From contig JABANP010000122.1 in NCBI GenBank assembly GCA_013115135.1, positions 1 to 64,000 on the forward strand: a stretch of DNA of 64,000 nt. The letters are read 5' to 3'. The translations under genes and the position numbers were made by a program. Under the pieces are notes generated by a model. That model worked only from the letters and a program-made list of their open reading frames with translations, was not told where the DNA came from and made no database searches. The DNA is from Perkinsus olseni. Its lineage: Eukaryota; Perkinsozoa; Perkinsida; Perkinsidae. Shown here piece by piece: positions 47,201-57,830 of this stretch (positions within the stretch are counted from its first letter, which is position 1; the number at the start of each line of letters is the position of its first letter).

Positions 47201-49628
47201 GCAGTGGATCGGTGTAGGGAGGGAGTCGGGGCGCGCGCTTTTTACATTAAACTGAATACTGTCTTCGGGGATGCGCCTTGGTGTTGTAGGCTAGCTTGTG
47301 GCCGTTGCGGTCGTATTATTTTTTAGTACTGGTGCTGCACTGGGTCGTTTGAACGGTTGTAGTTAGCGTGGGATTTTTCGACCATTCATGGTTGGCGGAG
47401 CGATTGGAAAGTCCCTAGATTCGAATTTTGCCGGGCAGTGTGGAACTCGGGGGTGGGGGGTGTTAGATAGACTAAATTTTGGAACTCAGGTTCGATTTTA
47501 TGACAGCATCTGACGCGTGAAAATTGATCTCGGAACCGCATCTGAGTTCTTAAACGGGGGGGAGGGGGTTAGAAGCGAATTTTACTTGTAAATTTTATAC
47601 AGAAATTTTACATACTGTGTACTACTATTTAACGTAAAATTGACATTTTACATTGCAAATTTTACTCGAATTTTACGAATTTCGGTTCCATAGTCGATGG
47701 TGAATTTCAGAATTTGTTCTTCAGTCCTCCCTTTGAAACAGAAATTTTACTTTTTTCCTGTCGTTTTTTACAGCCCCGCGTGTTCAGGTATCTGATGACG
47801 ATGCCTTGTTTCGATCCCATGACCTACTCCCCGCCACTCCGAGAGATGCTCTCCGTTTACGGTGCTTTGGACCACATAGCGACGGGGCAGGCGATCAAAC
47901 TGTTAAACTGGAATATCCTGGCGGGTGAGGTTGAAGATTAGAATTTATGGAAGCAAATCGATCAACCGTTTCAGATATATATTGCACGCCACAGCAGTAT
48001 CCGTACTGTCCGCCCTGGGCGCTCAGTTGGAATTATCGACGCCATCTGATTATCAAGCAGATCGCAGCGCTGGAAGGGGACGTTGTTTGCCTACAGGTGA
48101 GATGACGAGTGCCGGGATTGAACCTGGATCGTTGGCAACAACGATGGTCTCTCTGAGCTCAGTATCGCACCAGTACGTTTCATTGCTTTTTTGGCCACCA
48201 CACAGGATCAGGGTCGCGGGTTCGAACCTCACGAGGGGCAATTTTTAACTGAGCTATGCATTTTCCTATTGATCGCCGAATAGAACTGTGGGATCCAAAG
48301 GCTCGCTGAAGACCTTCTCAGTTTTCGGCTCCGAAGTTTTCCCAATTCCCGTTTTTCCGCTTCGAAATTTCACGTTTTTCAGTATTTTCCGCTCAGAAAT
48401 TTTCGAAGTTTTCCGTATTTTCCGCTCAGAAATTTTCGGAGTTTTTGTTTTTTTGCAAATTCAGGAAGTGCAGTCCGACCATTTCTATTCGTCTTTGTTG
48501 CCGGCATTGGAGGCTCTAGGGCTTCGGGTATCTGTACGCACCAAAAACTCGAGAGATATTCACGGACAAGTAAGCTTGCCGGGAATCGAACCAGGGACCT
48601 TTCGCATGAGAGCCTACTCAGGTACTGCGAGGAAGGCTGCGCCATCCTATACAGAAAGAGTCGATTTTCTGTCGTTGATTCGTTCACCATAGAATTCGAC
48701 GCCCACGCCAAGGACAGCGCCCGGTATCAAGGCGCGCGAAATACGAAGCAGCGCAACCGACTCAGCAAGGGCAATGTGGCCCTCGCATGCTTGCTCGAAG
48801 ATTCTAGGTCAGGAGGTTGGCTCGGCGAGGTCGAGCTTGGAAAGATTCCTTTTCTGATTCAGGTGCGGTGGTAGGCCCTTGGGTATTGTGAATACTCATA
48901 TCACAGCAGACGTTGATGCTGGAGATGTTAAGTTATGGCAGGCTATGTGCATGCTCGGTGAGAAATGCCTCTGGGGTGATTCGAACCGGGGACCTTTCGA
49001 TTACCCTTCAGAGGTTGTGCAAGGTTGGAGCAACAGTCAGAATGGAGTCCTGCCTATCATTATGTGTGGGGACTTTAATTCGACACCGGAATCGGCCGTG
49101 TACGAGCTGCTCACCACAGGGCGGCTCAGTCCCTCGTCCATTCCGGTGCGCCACGAAATTCGAGGCTTCGGATTGTGCAATCTGTCCCGTTTCAGGACGA
49201 TCCCTATGGCATCCTTCCGCCGGTGAGCCAGATGCACCACTCGTTGCCGTTGCGATCGATATACCCGGCAGTAGTGAACAGCGAAGCTACTTACACGAAC
49301 TATACGCAGAAGTTCCAAGGTAATCGAAAAGTCCCCGGTTCGAATCCTGGTACCAGCACGGTTAATGCCGTTCCGGTTCGAGGATCTAGTCTGCTTTTCC
49401 CCCTCGCATAAGCTCCGCGAGCTTCTTCGCGCTAGGTCCCGGGTTCGATCCCAGGGTGGTGCATTTTTAGGTACCCTGGACTACATTTGTTTCACGCAGA
49501 ACTCGCTACGAGGGCTGGCAGTATCGAATACGTACAGCTACGAGGAGCTTAGCGCGGAGACAGCATTGCCGAGCCCAACGCAACCGAGCGATCATATACT
49601 GACCGTTGGCGTGTTTGCGTATACGTAG
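44222..49628 (+). CDS. CCR4: CCR4-type poly(A) deadenylase, plant-like architecture
   Basis: An EEP-family exonuclease shortening mRNA poly(A) tails in the CCR4-NOT complex. The N-terminus resembles plant CCR4a/b rather than the animal LRR form: WPYVLVREVG (about 44450), then a zinc-finger-like CVYHPHRPG...FYCSPECLTQGYKH (from 45759) and RTYTPVPEDTDRVLCVK (to about 46418). Catalytic exons: 47774-47924 (KLLNWNILA), 47975-48096 (YCPPWALSWNYRRHLI...VVCLQ), 48465-48569 (EVQSDHFYSSLLPAL), 48655-48807, 48863-48957 (VNTHITADVDAGDVKLWQ), 49024-49145 (IIMCGDFNSTPESAVYELL), 49196-49319 and 49471-49628 (TLDYICFTQN...PSDHILTVGVF, stop). Phases agree except at 48655, where AAA should be AA. The catalytic Glu (CLQEVQ), CGDFNS and SDH are kept. 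The 5' exons are less certain, and ATG 44222 may lie in an intron ending at 44273. Confidence 0.88.
48388..48455. repeat. 33-bp tandem duplication in a CCR4 intron
   Basis: GTATTTTCCGCTCAGAAATT followed by TTCGAAGTTTTCC is repeated immediately with one base difference. Similar TTTTCCG/CGGAAA runs recur in introns between 45300 and 52300. Confidence 0.75.
48570..48654 (-). repeat. 85-nt CCR4 intron filled by an antisense tRNA-like sequence
   Basis: Donor GTAAGCTTGCC, then on the opposite strand GGCTCTCATGCGAAAGGTCC and CTGGTTCGATTCCCGGC, an anticodon-arm, variable-loop and T-arm order like tRNA-Val. The acceptor is CCTATACAG. The tRNA-like piece occupies most of the intron. Confidence 0.65.
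48958..49023 (-). repeat. 66-nt CCR4 intron with antisense tRNA-like 3' half
   Basis: Contains GATTCGAACCGGGGACCTTTCG, i.e. CGAAAGGTCC-CCGGTTCGAATC on the minus strand. Flanking exons join in phase (CML|G WSN). Confidence 0.65.
49146..49195 (+). repeat. 50-nt CCR4 intron starting with the motif in reverse orientation
   Basis: GTGCGCCACGAAATTCGAGG follows the exon directly, so the reverse-oriented AATTTCGTGGCGC motif forms the donor site; the acceptor is GTCCCGTTTCAG. Confidence 0.75.
49320..49470 (+). repeat. 151-nt CCR4 intron with repeated B-box/T-arm sequences
   Basis: Starts GTAATCGAAAAGTCCCCGG then TTCGAATCCTGG, has a second GGTTCGAGGATC near 49375 and a third CCCGGGTTCGATCCCAGGG near 49437-49456, and ends ATTTTTAG. 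The first block aligns with the start of the VPS53 intron at 2471. Confidence 0.7.
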
Positions 49629-50240
49629 TTGCTATACCAAATCTTTCGTAACTCGTCTTATATTGGGAGTTACGCCAACGACGCAAACGTCACGTTCATA
49701 TCTGCCAAGGTGAGATTTGGTCAGCGGCCCCTCTGGACATACTTGCGTTGTTTTTTTCTCAGACCATACCAACTTTTCGCCGAATTATGTTTGTTGTATA
49801 ATAAAGTAGCGATCATGAAGTGCCACGACTGGAGGCTCTCTTCTTATAGTATAATTTCGTGGCGCGGTGACGGATTCAAAGAATGAACAGAAAGAAGATG
49901 TACGTTACAACTATATTTCCTCATCGATCGAGTCGATATCTTTCTGCTGCCAGTGTCACGTTGCACTGCGTACCGTACTATTGTATCATTTTGATCGTAC
50001 ATATATTTCTCTGGACAATGTTCGTGGGTTGAAGTAGCGTAGTCGGGGATGATCCCGTGTTGCCATCCGGAAGCACGTGGGTTCTATCCCGGCACCTTGC
50101 ACGTTGATGATCCATTAGCATTGCTCTACCCCTTGCTGAGTTAGATATCTAACCCGATCAGCGTATCTGATATATTCCCTCCATAAAGCCTAGGTCCCGC
50201 ACCTAGTAATACTCAGTACCCCACGAAGGTTGTGTTGGGG
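49629..50240. other. Intergenic with a motif copy and a degenerate tRNA-like stretch
   Basis: AATTTCGTGGCGCGG is at 49853-49867. A T-arm-like GTGGGTTCTATCCCGGC lies near 50088. No gene supported. Confidence 0.45.
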
Positions 50241-50427
50241 GCGTATCTTGAGGTTGACTTGGTAGCGTATCTTACGGTTACGCTAGAAGCTTATCTTGAG
50301 GTCGACCTGGTCGCGTATCTTACGGTTACGCTAGAAGCGTATCTTTAGGTTGACCTGGTAGCGTATCTTAAGGTTACGCCAGAAGCGTATCTTGAGGTTG
50401 ACTTGGTAGCGTAGCTTGAGGTCGAGC
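50241..50427. repeat. 24-bp minisatellite in 48-bp alternating pairs
   Basis: Seven to eight 24-bp units beginning GCGTATCTT alternate between two types (…GAGGTTGACTTGGTA and …ACGGTTACGCTAGAA), forming a 48-bp higher-order unit. A single unit-like sequence is at 46572-46590 and a related reverse copy in VPS53 intron 1. Confidence 0.9.
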
Positions 50428-51439
50428 ATGTGTCGAGCAAGTGAGATAGCTTGCTTGTTTCCCTTATGGAACGTGTATGCGACGTTGTCAGCTGATAAGA
50501 ACAGCTGTGATGGTACGAAGGATGCGAAGGCCGCTGTCATCTGGAACGAGCGGCAGCCCCATCGGAGGAGGAGGTGATGCTCGTAAGGCTCTCGTCGGTG
50601 TAGTATGCCATTCGAGAGAAGGCCCTAGTGCGTGTTGCATGCCCTGGAAGCGGCCGTGCAGTTGATAGTCGTATGACTCTGCAGGGTATGGGGGCTCGAG
50701 CGTCGTATGCCTCGGACAAAGCGAACTCAGGGCGAGCGAACTCGATCAACCTGTCCCAATCGCATTTTACGCAATACCGCTCGGGAGATAGTACCACCCT
50801 TTCCCTGCTCGCCAGGTGCTATAGCGGTTTCATCGCGTGGGTTGACAATGGCTAGCGAAGTGCCTCTGCCCGAAGCAACGGCCGAGATGAAGCTTCGAAG
50901 TAAGGGCGAGTCCATGCCCCTTCGTAACTCCCTTTGCAGGTCACAGCGGAAGTGAATCGACAGTGAAGGTGCCGCATCGTAACGGGTACAGGAAGTTGAA
51001 CGGCAATGGACAGAGCTTAGTGAAAGGGATTGAAAGACTCACTGCGAAGAGTGCTGCTGGAAGGGGGCAGGATAACCGACTTTATCGATCAGTTGCAAGC
51101 TTGCGGGCTGCGGGAAGATACGCTTGGTGAGTACGCGTGCAGCTGTTGAGCAGTTGGGGTAATTTCGCTCTATCATGGCCGAAAATGTGAAGCCGTCGCG
51201 GTGTAAGGTGCGGAAGGATTGTGGATCGTTGAGGAATAGCAAGATAGCAAGATGCTAGGTTCTAGCCAGCATGAATAGTTGTGAGTATAAGCCCCTTACG
51301 TCTATTCTGGTCGCATTCCATTAGCTCAATAGCTGCCCACGGTAGCCTTTCCCGCTACTGCTCATGGCACTTGACCTGGCTATAGCGTCATTGGATTGAG
51401 GGGCACTTCGTTTTCAAAGGACGACCGAGGTGTTCTTCG
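50428..51439. other. No supported gene
   Basis: Several overlapping short frames on both strands, none with a recognisable motif or consistent splice signals. Confidence 0.45.
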
Positions 51440-54403
51440 GTGTATGATCCCTCGCGAGGAGGAGCCATCACAGCCGTGACGCAGAAACATTCAGGTTCCT
51501 TGCCGACGGAGAGTCTGCTGCGGATCCTGCAGGGTCTGACCGCGCGCCTCGCGAATAAGAAGATGAGGATGGATCAGCGATCGAACTCTCTAGTCACGAG
51601 GATAGCAGAAATTGTCACGGATAGGGCTCAGGAAGGAGGTACTGAAGGGGGGGCAGCGCGGCGTAAATTTTGTGGAACTTTTCCGATGCAATTTTTCCCC
51701 ATTCTGGAGCTTCCGGATGGCCTTTGTGGCCCCTCGTGGCAGTCGAAAGATATGCGAAAATTTGGGAAAAATCTCCCAAAAATTTCCCAATTTTTCGTTG
51801 AGAACTGCTGGAAGTGCCTTCTGTTCAGATATGCCATTGGACTCGCTGGTGTATTTTTTGTTGCGAATAACACAGCTGGGTCGGCTAGAACTTCTGCAGG
51901 TTGCTGCAAATCTCCCGATGCAGCGCTTCGATGAGTTCTTCACCACTGGGGACCGAGGCTTGAGTTCCCTTGCTACGGCGCTGCAGGTAAGCAGCAGAGT
52001 AGAGGGTGATATATCGTGGCTGGCATGACGGATTTCGCTCCTCTCAGAATTTTTCTCCGCGAATTTCTAGCATCTTTCGGAAAACTTTCGAGGAATTTCC
52101 AATTAGTGGCTAAATGAGAACTTCCGGTCATAGTGAGCACCCTTGAGAAGGAAGTTAGTACAACGGTTATCACCCTAGACAGCAAAGGAGAGGGTGACAG
52201 ATCGGTGGATTTTGTCTGCCCGATTTTTCTTTCGAAAATTCCCGTTCGGGAAATTTCCTCGAGGAATTCGAGAAATTTTTCAAGGAATTGACGGCTAGTG
52301 GAAGATAATCTTGCGCGTGTTTTCTTCGTTCATTCCTAAGGCTGCTGCGGGAAATCATCATTGCGTCACGCGCCACAAAATTATGCCGGTGATCCCTCTC
52401 GTTCTTGCAGGTCACCCAATCTTGGCGTGCAGCACGGAACCGCGGCGATCAGTTTCCAGACTTTATGTACCCCCTAGTCCGGCCAGACGGCCGCCACTGT
52501 GTTGCCCTTGCGGACTCGGCCCTGGCTCATCTTGTGGCCGCTGGGGCTCCTGGCGGACCTTCGATGCATCGCAACGAAGAGAGTGGCTTCACGCCGGAGG
52601 AAGAACTTGTTCGGGTAAATTCTTGCTGCAGACGATTGAGAGTCTCGCCTTCCTCAGGTCTGTGTTTTGCTGCATCGCTTGCGACCGCAATCCGAAGCGG
52701 TCATGGGAGGAATGTCATTTCTCGCGCGCCCGGAAATTATTAATGGCTTCCATGGAGAGCAGGAGGGATCTGCATCCGGCGGTCTCGGCAGCGGCTGAGT
52801 TTCTTGCGAATGAGGAGCTGGTCGAACGGATGAGCCCTCCTGTATTGTATGGAGTTTTATTGAAGCATGTGGCGTATCTTCCGGAAAAGTCGCGGCAAAT
52901 TTTACTGGAAATATTTTTGCGGCGCGCGACAAATCTGCCAGTCACCGAGCTACAGCGATGTATAGTGAACTTCGGTCCCTGTGAGATCTTCCTGGAGCGG
53001 CTGAGCAAGTATTACGGCCTTTACGACGTCCACGCTGACCGGCAGCTGGTCAATCGGCTGTGTCTTGAGTCCTTAGGGCCGGTGATGAAATATCTGTCGA
53101 AGATTCCAGCTGGTAGTGAGATCTGGAGGTCTTCCGAGATGCCCTCGTTGATGCTCCATGCGGCGCATTTGGCGGTCGTGGTGAAGCGGGATTATCAAAT
53201 GCACGTGGAACTTGCGGTCTGCTGCGCGAGGGTTGGGGCGGAGAAGGTGCAGAGCAAGTCTGTGTATGATATCTTAGCTTCAGCCTTGCATCACTCGGGG
53301 AAGGTCGAATCGTCGATGGGTTCGTTGGGAGAGGTTTGCAAGGCCTATGGGTTGCCTGATCGTAGGGCGAATTTCGGGGCGCGCGGTCGAGCGTCGGAGG
53401 CGGCAGCTGGGTTCATCACGGACTGCGTTGGGAGACTGTCCGAGAGCAACGGAGAGGAGCTGGCGATTTTTGGGGAACTACTGCGCGCCGCGAAATGGCC
53501 GATGAAGCAGACGTGGATCGCCCTGAGCGGGGAGGTGGCTAAGCGCAGTTGGAGGGCAAATCGATCGGGCGATCGATTTCGTCAGAATGATACGTCCCCA
53601 CCGGTTAAGGATGAATCGGCCCACGAGCAGGCGAGCTCTGGAGATCATCTAGGGGAAAGGCGACTGAGTCCCGTGCATGCGTACAGGTTATACCACTCCT
53701 TCGTCAACTTTCACGAGGGCATGGCGGCGAGTTTGTTTCCTGTGGTCCTCATCTCCATTCGCCAGGAAGACCGACTAGAGGAACTTGCCCCGTTATTTCG
53801 GGCCTGGCGAGTCGGCGACTCTGAAATTGGAGTGATGCGAGAAGCCATCGGAAAATGTAGTGCTAGGGTGGACGAGGCGCCTCGGGAGACGTTGTGGGAG
53901 GCGATCAGAGTGGCCAGCTTGAGTGGGCTTCCGGACGCCCAAATCGAGCGCCTGGTGGAGCCGCTTTTGATGGGCTCTCTAGGCGTGCCGGAGGGGCGCG
54001 AAATTGTTATTGGATCAGCCTTAGTCCGGCGGAAGGGCTCCGAAAAAGTTGCAGCGATCTTTAGAAAGATTGACCGAAAACGATCGGCTGTGGGAGATTC
54101 TGCCGAAGTGCGACGCTCGAGAATTGGTGGAGTGCCGTGAGTTGTGCCACTGGGTTGGCGGACGGACGATGGAGGAATGGAATTTCGTGGCGCAGCGAAA
54201 AATACCAGAAGTTCAACCGGACGAATCGCTTGCTCTCGAAGCTGCAGGAGAAGGTCGAGGAGGAGAGAGCAGCGGTTGAATTGTTGCGGAACTTGGGAGA
54301 ACGGCAGTGTCCGTCGGCCAATGGCGTCACGGCAGGCATGGGTTTGGCGTTCTTCCTGCTGGCCCTGGGCAACTCGGTCGACGAGTATCTTCTCACTGGA
54401 TAG
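51440..54403 (+). CDS. Alpha-helical repeat protein, C-terminal hydrophobic segment
   Basis: Exons: about 51440-51650 (LLRILQGLTARLANKKMRM), about 51882-51987 (LGRLELLQVAANLPMQRFDE before GTAAGC), about 52412-52610, about 52661-54403. The long last part is a run of 30-40 residue helical pairs (SPPVLYGVLLKHVAYLPEKS; ELQRCIVNFGPCEIFLERLS; SVYDILASALHHSGKVESSM; SQIERLVEPLL-like), resembling the organelle RNA-binding helical-repeat proteins (HPR/RAP type) common in alveolates. No RAP domain is seen, so that is inference. The C-terminus GVTAGMGLAFFLLALGNSVD could be a membrane helix. Two surplus A residues, at 54043-54047 and 54198-54202, must be dropped to keep the frame through KLQRSLERLTENDRLWEILP and YQKFNRTNRLLSKLQEKVEE. 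Start not determined. Confidence 0.55.
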
Positions 54404-54930
54404 ATTTTGTATCTTTGGACGTGTTTCTGTGACATGGTAGAGAAGTCGGTAATGAGTTTCGGTTAGGGATTGTAAGATTCGAAGGGAAATCGATCACGTG
54501 GGCGCGCGCTTTTGTGCCCACCGGTGATCTCGTGTGTACATTTACTCATGCATTTTACTGTACTAGAGGTATCATTTTATCTTTATGAGTATGCAAGGGT
54601 TGAGCTTGGTTGATACACATGTAGAAGATATTTTGTGCATGCGTGCAGGATATTTGTGTGATTTTCATTTGGTTGTCTCCTTGATCATGGCCAATGGTTA
54701 CTACGCAAGACCTAATGAGTGGCAGATGGTGCCGGGGACGTCATGCGCTGTGATGGAGGTTGACGATACTAGGCCGGGCAAAAGGAAACTCGGTAATAAA
54801 ATACCTCTGCCGGGGTTCGAACCCGCGACCTCTTCATGTTGCAGGCGATGTTGACGGACCTAGCGATTTTGCTGGTGGAATCTCCAGCGTAATAAGTAGC
54901 TGCAGCAGCGCCAGTACGTGCCCGTCGCCG
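54404..54930. other. Intergenic or 5' region with an antisense B box
   Basis: GGGGTTCGAACCCGCGACCTC at 54815-54836 is a T-arm-like sequence in antisense. Otherwise nothing supported. Confidence 0.5.
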
Positions 54931-57830
54931 ATGGCCGTGTGTGACGATGAGGAGAAGGATGTGAAACGAGTGCGGACCGGTGAGGCACCTGAGAGTGCGC
55001 ACCGGAACCCGTATGAGGTAGTAGGCCGGGCAACACTGCACCCGGATGGAGGCCTGTTCCGCGAATTTCGTGGCGCGCGAAGTATGAGCTAACTGCCTGT
55101 GATTAAGGCTTCCCTTGCTCTCATAAAGTATGAGCACTTGAATCACCAAACCAATCATTGCTGGATACGCTACCACCCTACGGCGTGGGTTGCGGAATAG
55201 TGCATCATCAAGAGCCAGCCTGGCGGGTCGATTCTTGTCTTCCTGATTCTCGTTGTGGTCGACACGAATGGTTCTTTTTAGGTGATAAATGCAATGCTTC
55301 GCTCCGCTAATCTTGATAAACAACGGAGGGCGGAGGAGGCGGCCGAGATTGAGAGGCTGCGGGTCGAGCAGTACTGGGCTCAGCACAATCGATGGCTCCA
55401 GCAGAACTTGAGTCATCTCCGGCAGGGCAATGGACAGTGAACAACTTATCATTACTATGGTGCTGTTGTAGCTGATGCTATCCTGTATCATTTTCCTTAC
55501 ACGTCTTGCATACACTCGGATTTTCTCAACGTATACGAGGGATAACTACCTGTATTTACTCTGTGTGATATAGGCGGCGGTTCTGACCAAATATAGTGGC
55601 GTTTGCCGGAGGGACAAACTTTCGGGTATCTTGCATATCTTGCGTTTTCTCAATATGAGTGCAGTGGATAGCGCCTTACTAGGGGCCGCGGTCAAGCTGC
55701 TTAGTGCCAGTTGCGCTTGGTCGGTTACCCTTTGTTCTGCCTGTCGAGCGGACCGCTAAAGCAATGGTGAGGTATGGTAATGGTCCGGCAATGCCGCGAG
55801 AGCGGGTATGGTAAATTTGTGAGCCCTGCTGGCCCAATGGATAAGGCGCCACCCTCCTAAGGTGGAGACTCCGGGTTCGATCCCCGGGTAGGGTATTTGC
55901 TTTCCCTCTGTATAAGCCTCTGGATGCGTACTGTGGGGAGACTCCGAAAGTATCATCATACAACGTGAACTGCGTTTTCAGCAGATGTTATTTTCACCGG
56001 CTCTCGGCGCGACCCTCAGGAGTCCAATGGCCCGTATCACCTGGACCATGCTTCCTCGCATGCGAATCGTAACGGAGCCGGAGCCGCCATTGGCTATTTT
56101 CTGCCGCCGAGATCGCGGGGCCAGGTTCAAAACGATAAGACGGTGAGTGAACTTTACTTCGACCTCCTGCGGCCTGATAGAATCGTCGACAAACGAGTGG
56201 GTCGACGGGTTTTATCCGTCAGGCGGCATTATAGGCAACAGAAGCGCAAAGCCAAGGAAAGACAGCAAGAATCGACCGAAGGGCGGAGCCAGTTCACCCG
56301 CACCCTGTAACTGTGCCAAGTGATAACGAGTGTGGTTTCTGATCCACCGTATAAAGTTGTGTTCAATAGAGTGGGCTGCGGCGTTGGCCGTCTGCGTCGG
56401 TATTTGCGGCTCCAAACTGAAACACGCCTTTGACTCAGTATAGTGTATGAACAAACGCCGAATCCCCCATGAGTTCCTCAGCTTCGACCTCGGCTAACTC
56501 ACTCGAGACTGATATTTCGAAAGGGTTGCATACGATCGAGACAAGAACAGAAGTACGACGGGAGGTTCAGGTGTACAACCTGTGGGTTACAGGCCGAGCA
56601 GAGACAGCTGGGGAAAAGTACAAATATTTACCCTACCCGGGGATCGAACCCGGAATCTCCACCTTAGGAGGGTGGCGCCTTATCCATTGGGCCAGCAGGG
56701 CTGTTGATAACATTATCCTGCCAATCAGTCTTGTCTTCTCCCCGGCTTGATCACTCTTTGCAGGTTCAGGGTATTTCGCTCAGCATCCTTCAACGAGAAC
56801 TACACGACGCTCGGAGGCGCGAAAGTAAAATGGTCCAAGAAATAGACCGGCTTGAAGAGAGGTGCAGTGAGCTCGACGATGCGGCTCGCGGTGTGAGTGA
56901 GGAAGCTCAAGAAGCTCGGCGACAATCCGCATCCCGAGCCATAGAATCGCAATTGTTGCGAGGAGAACTCGAAGAGGTGAAGAGGAAACTAACCGAAGCG
57001 GAGCAACGGGCAGCGAGGTATCGCGCCGAGAAATTCAAAGCGGAGCGAGAGGTCCAGGATATCCACTGGGAACAATCTAAGAAGGATCACTCAAGTGACT
57101 CACGGATGGAGAGATTGCAAGAAAAAGTTTCGAACTTGGAGTGCGCGTATCAGTCTGCCTTCGCCATGAACAAGGAGAACGAGGATCTTTGCACGTGTCT
57201 GCAGCTGCGGCTAAAAGCCATGTCGGAGCAAATGCTCATTTTGCAAAAAGAAAATATCCGCGTAAGACAATCGCTGAGCTCGAGGATTACGGAACTTATG
57301 CGACAAAGTGAAGAGGACGAGGAAGAGGAAGATTCAGTCGACGACGAACGAAGTGTACATGAGTTGGTGCGGGACAATGAGCTGCTGAGGAGCCGAGTAC
57401 GGTATTTAGCAAGTTTACTCACTTCCGACGGGCATGCTGATTTGGGCGAAAACCACATTGAGAGGACGATTTACGACCGTATCGTGTCCGAACTGAGAAC
57501 TCTAGAGGTGAGTGCCTGGGAGTGTACGACAGCTCCCTTTTTCTCGGACTTCGTTCATCCCGGAGCTGAGGGTTGTTCTTCATTTGTTTTTCTGCGCAGG
57601 TCGTGAAAGCAGACCAGGATACCGAGATTTCTCGGCTGACGGCTGAGATGGCGCGACTCCGAGATGACATTAACGCTTTCGGCCTCGATATCGGGGACGA
57701 GGGCAACTTCCGCATGAACGATGAAGCGGAGACCAAAAGTCGCGAGAGTCGAAAGAGCAAGGGCGGCAAGCGAGGGCCGAAGTCGAGACGCCGACGGAGG
57801 TCAGTGTTGGCCGATTGCGTGCCTCAGTGA
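54931..57830 (+). CDS. Coiled-coil protein, multi-exon
   Basis: Candidate start ATG 54931 (MAVCDDEEKDVKRVRTGE). Exons: 54931-about 55015, about 55300-55436 (KQRRAEEAAEIERLRVEQYW), about 55985-56140, about 56470-56570 (ETDISKGLHTIETRTEVRRE), 56765-57505 (about 245 residues of heptad-patterned Glu/Arg/Leu, with an acidic EDEEEEDSVDDE patch) and 57601-57830 (ends KGGKRGPKSRRRRRS, a basic tail, stop). The last two junctions (E|GTGAGTG ... CGCAG|GTCGTG) are clear. No family recognised; a cytoskeletal or centrosomal-type coiled coil is possible. Two introns hold tRNA-Arg genes. Confidence 0.6.
55823..55895 (+). tRNA. tRNA-Arg(CCT)
   Basis: A complete 73-nt cloverleaf: acceptor GCCCTGC/GTAGGGT (with G-T pairs), anticodon stem CCACC/GGTGG around CTCCTAA (anticodon CCT), T arm CCGGG TTCGATC CCCGG, discriminator A. 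It lies in sense in the intron 55437-about 55984 of the coiled-coil gene. The 3' T-run is only TTT. Confidence 0.93.
56629..56701 (-). tRNA. tRNA-Arg(CCT), inverted second copy
   Basis: Differs from the tRNA at 55823 by one base in the variable loop (AGATT for AGACT). It lies antisense in the intron 56571-56764 of the same coiled-coil gene, 733 bp from its partner. All stems are kept. Confidence 0.93.

Noticed and set aside
48100..48240. Antisense tRNA gene in the CCR4 intron
   Set aside because: The T arm is clear, but the anticodon loop has the wrong size and no acceptor stem forms, so only a fragment.
50034..50100. tRNA-Gly(GCC)-like stretch
   Set aside because: The anticodon loop and T arm look right, but acceptor and D stems do not pair; treated as a degenerate fragment.
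50241..50427. CRISPR-like array
   Set aside because: Units are contiguous 24-mers without unique spacers, in eukaryotic DNA; it is a minisatellite.
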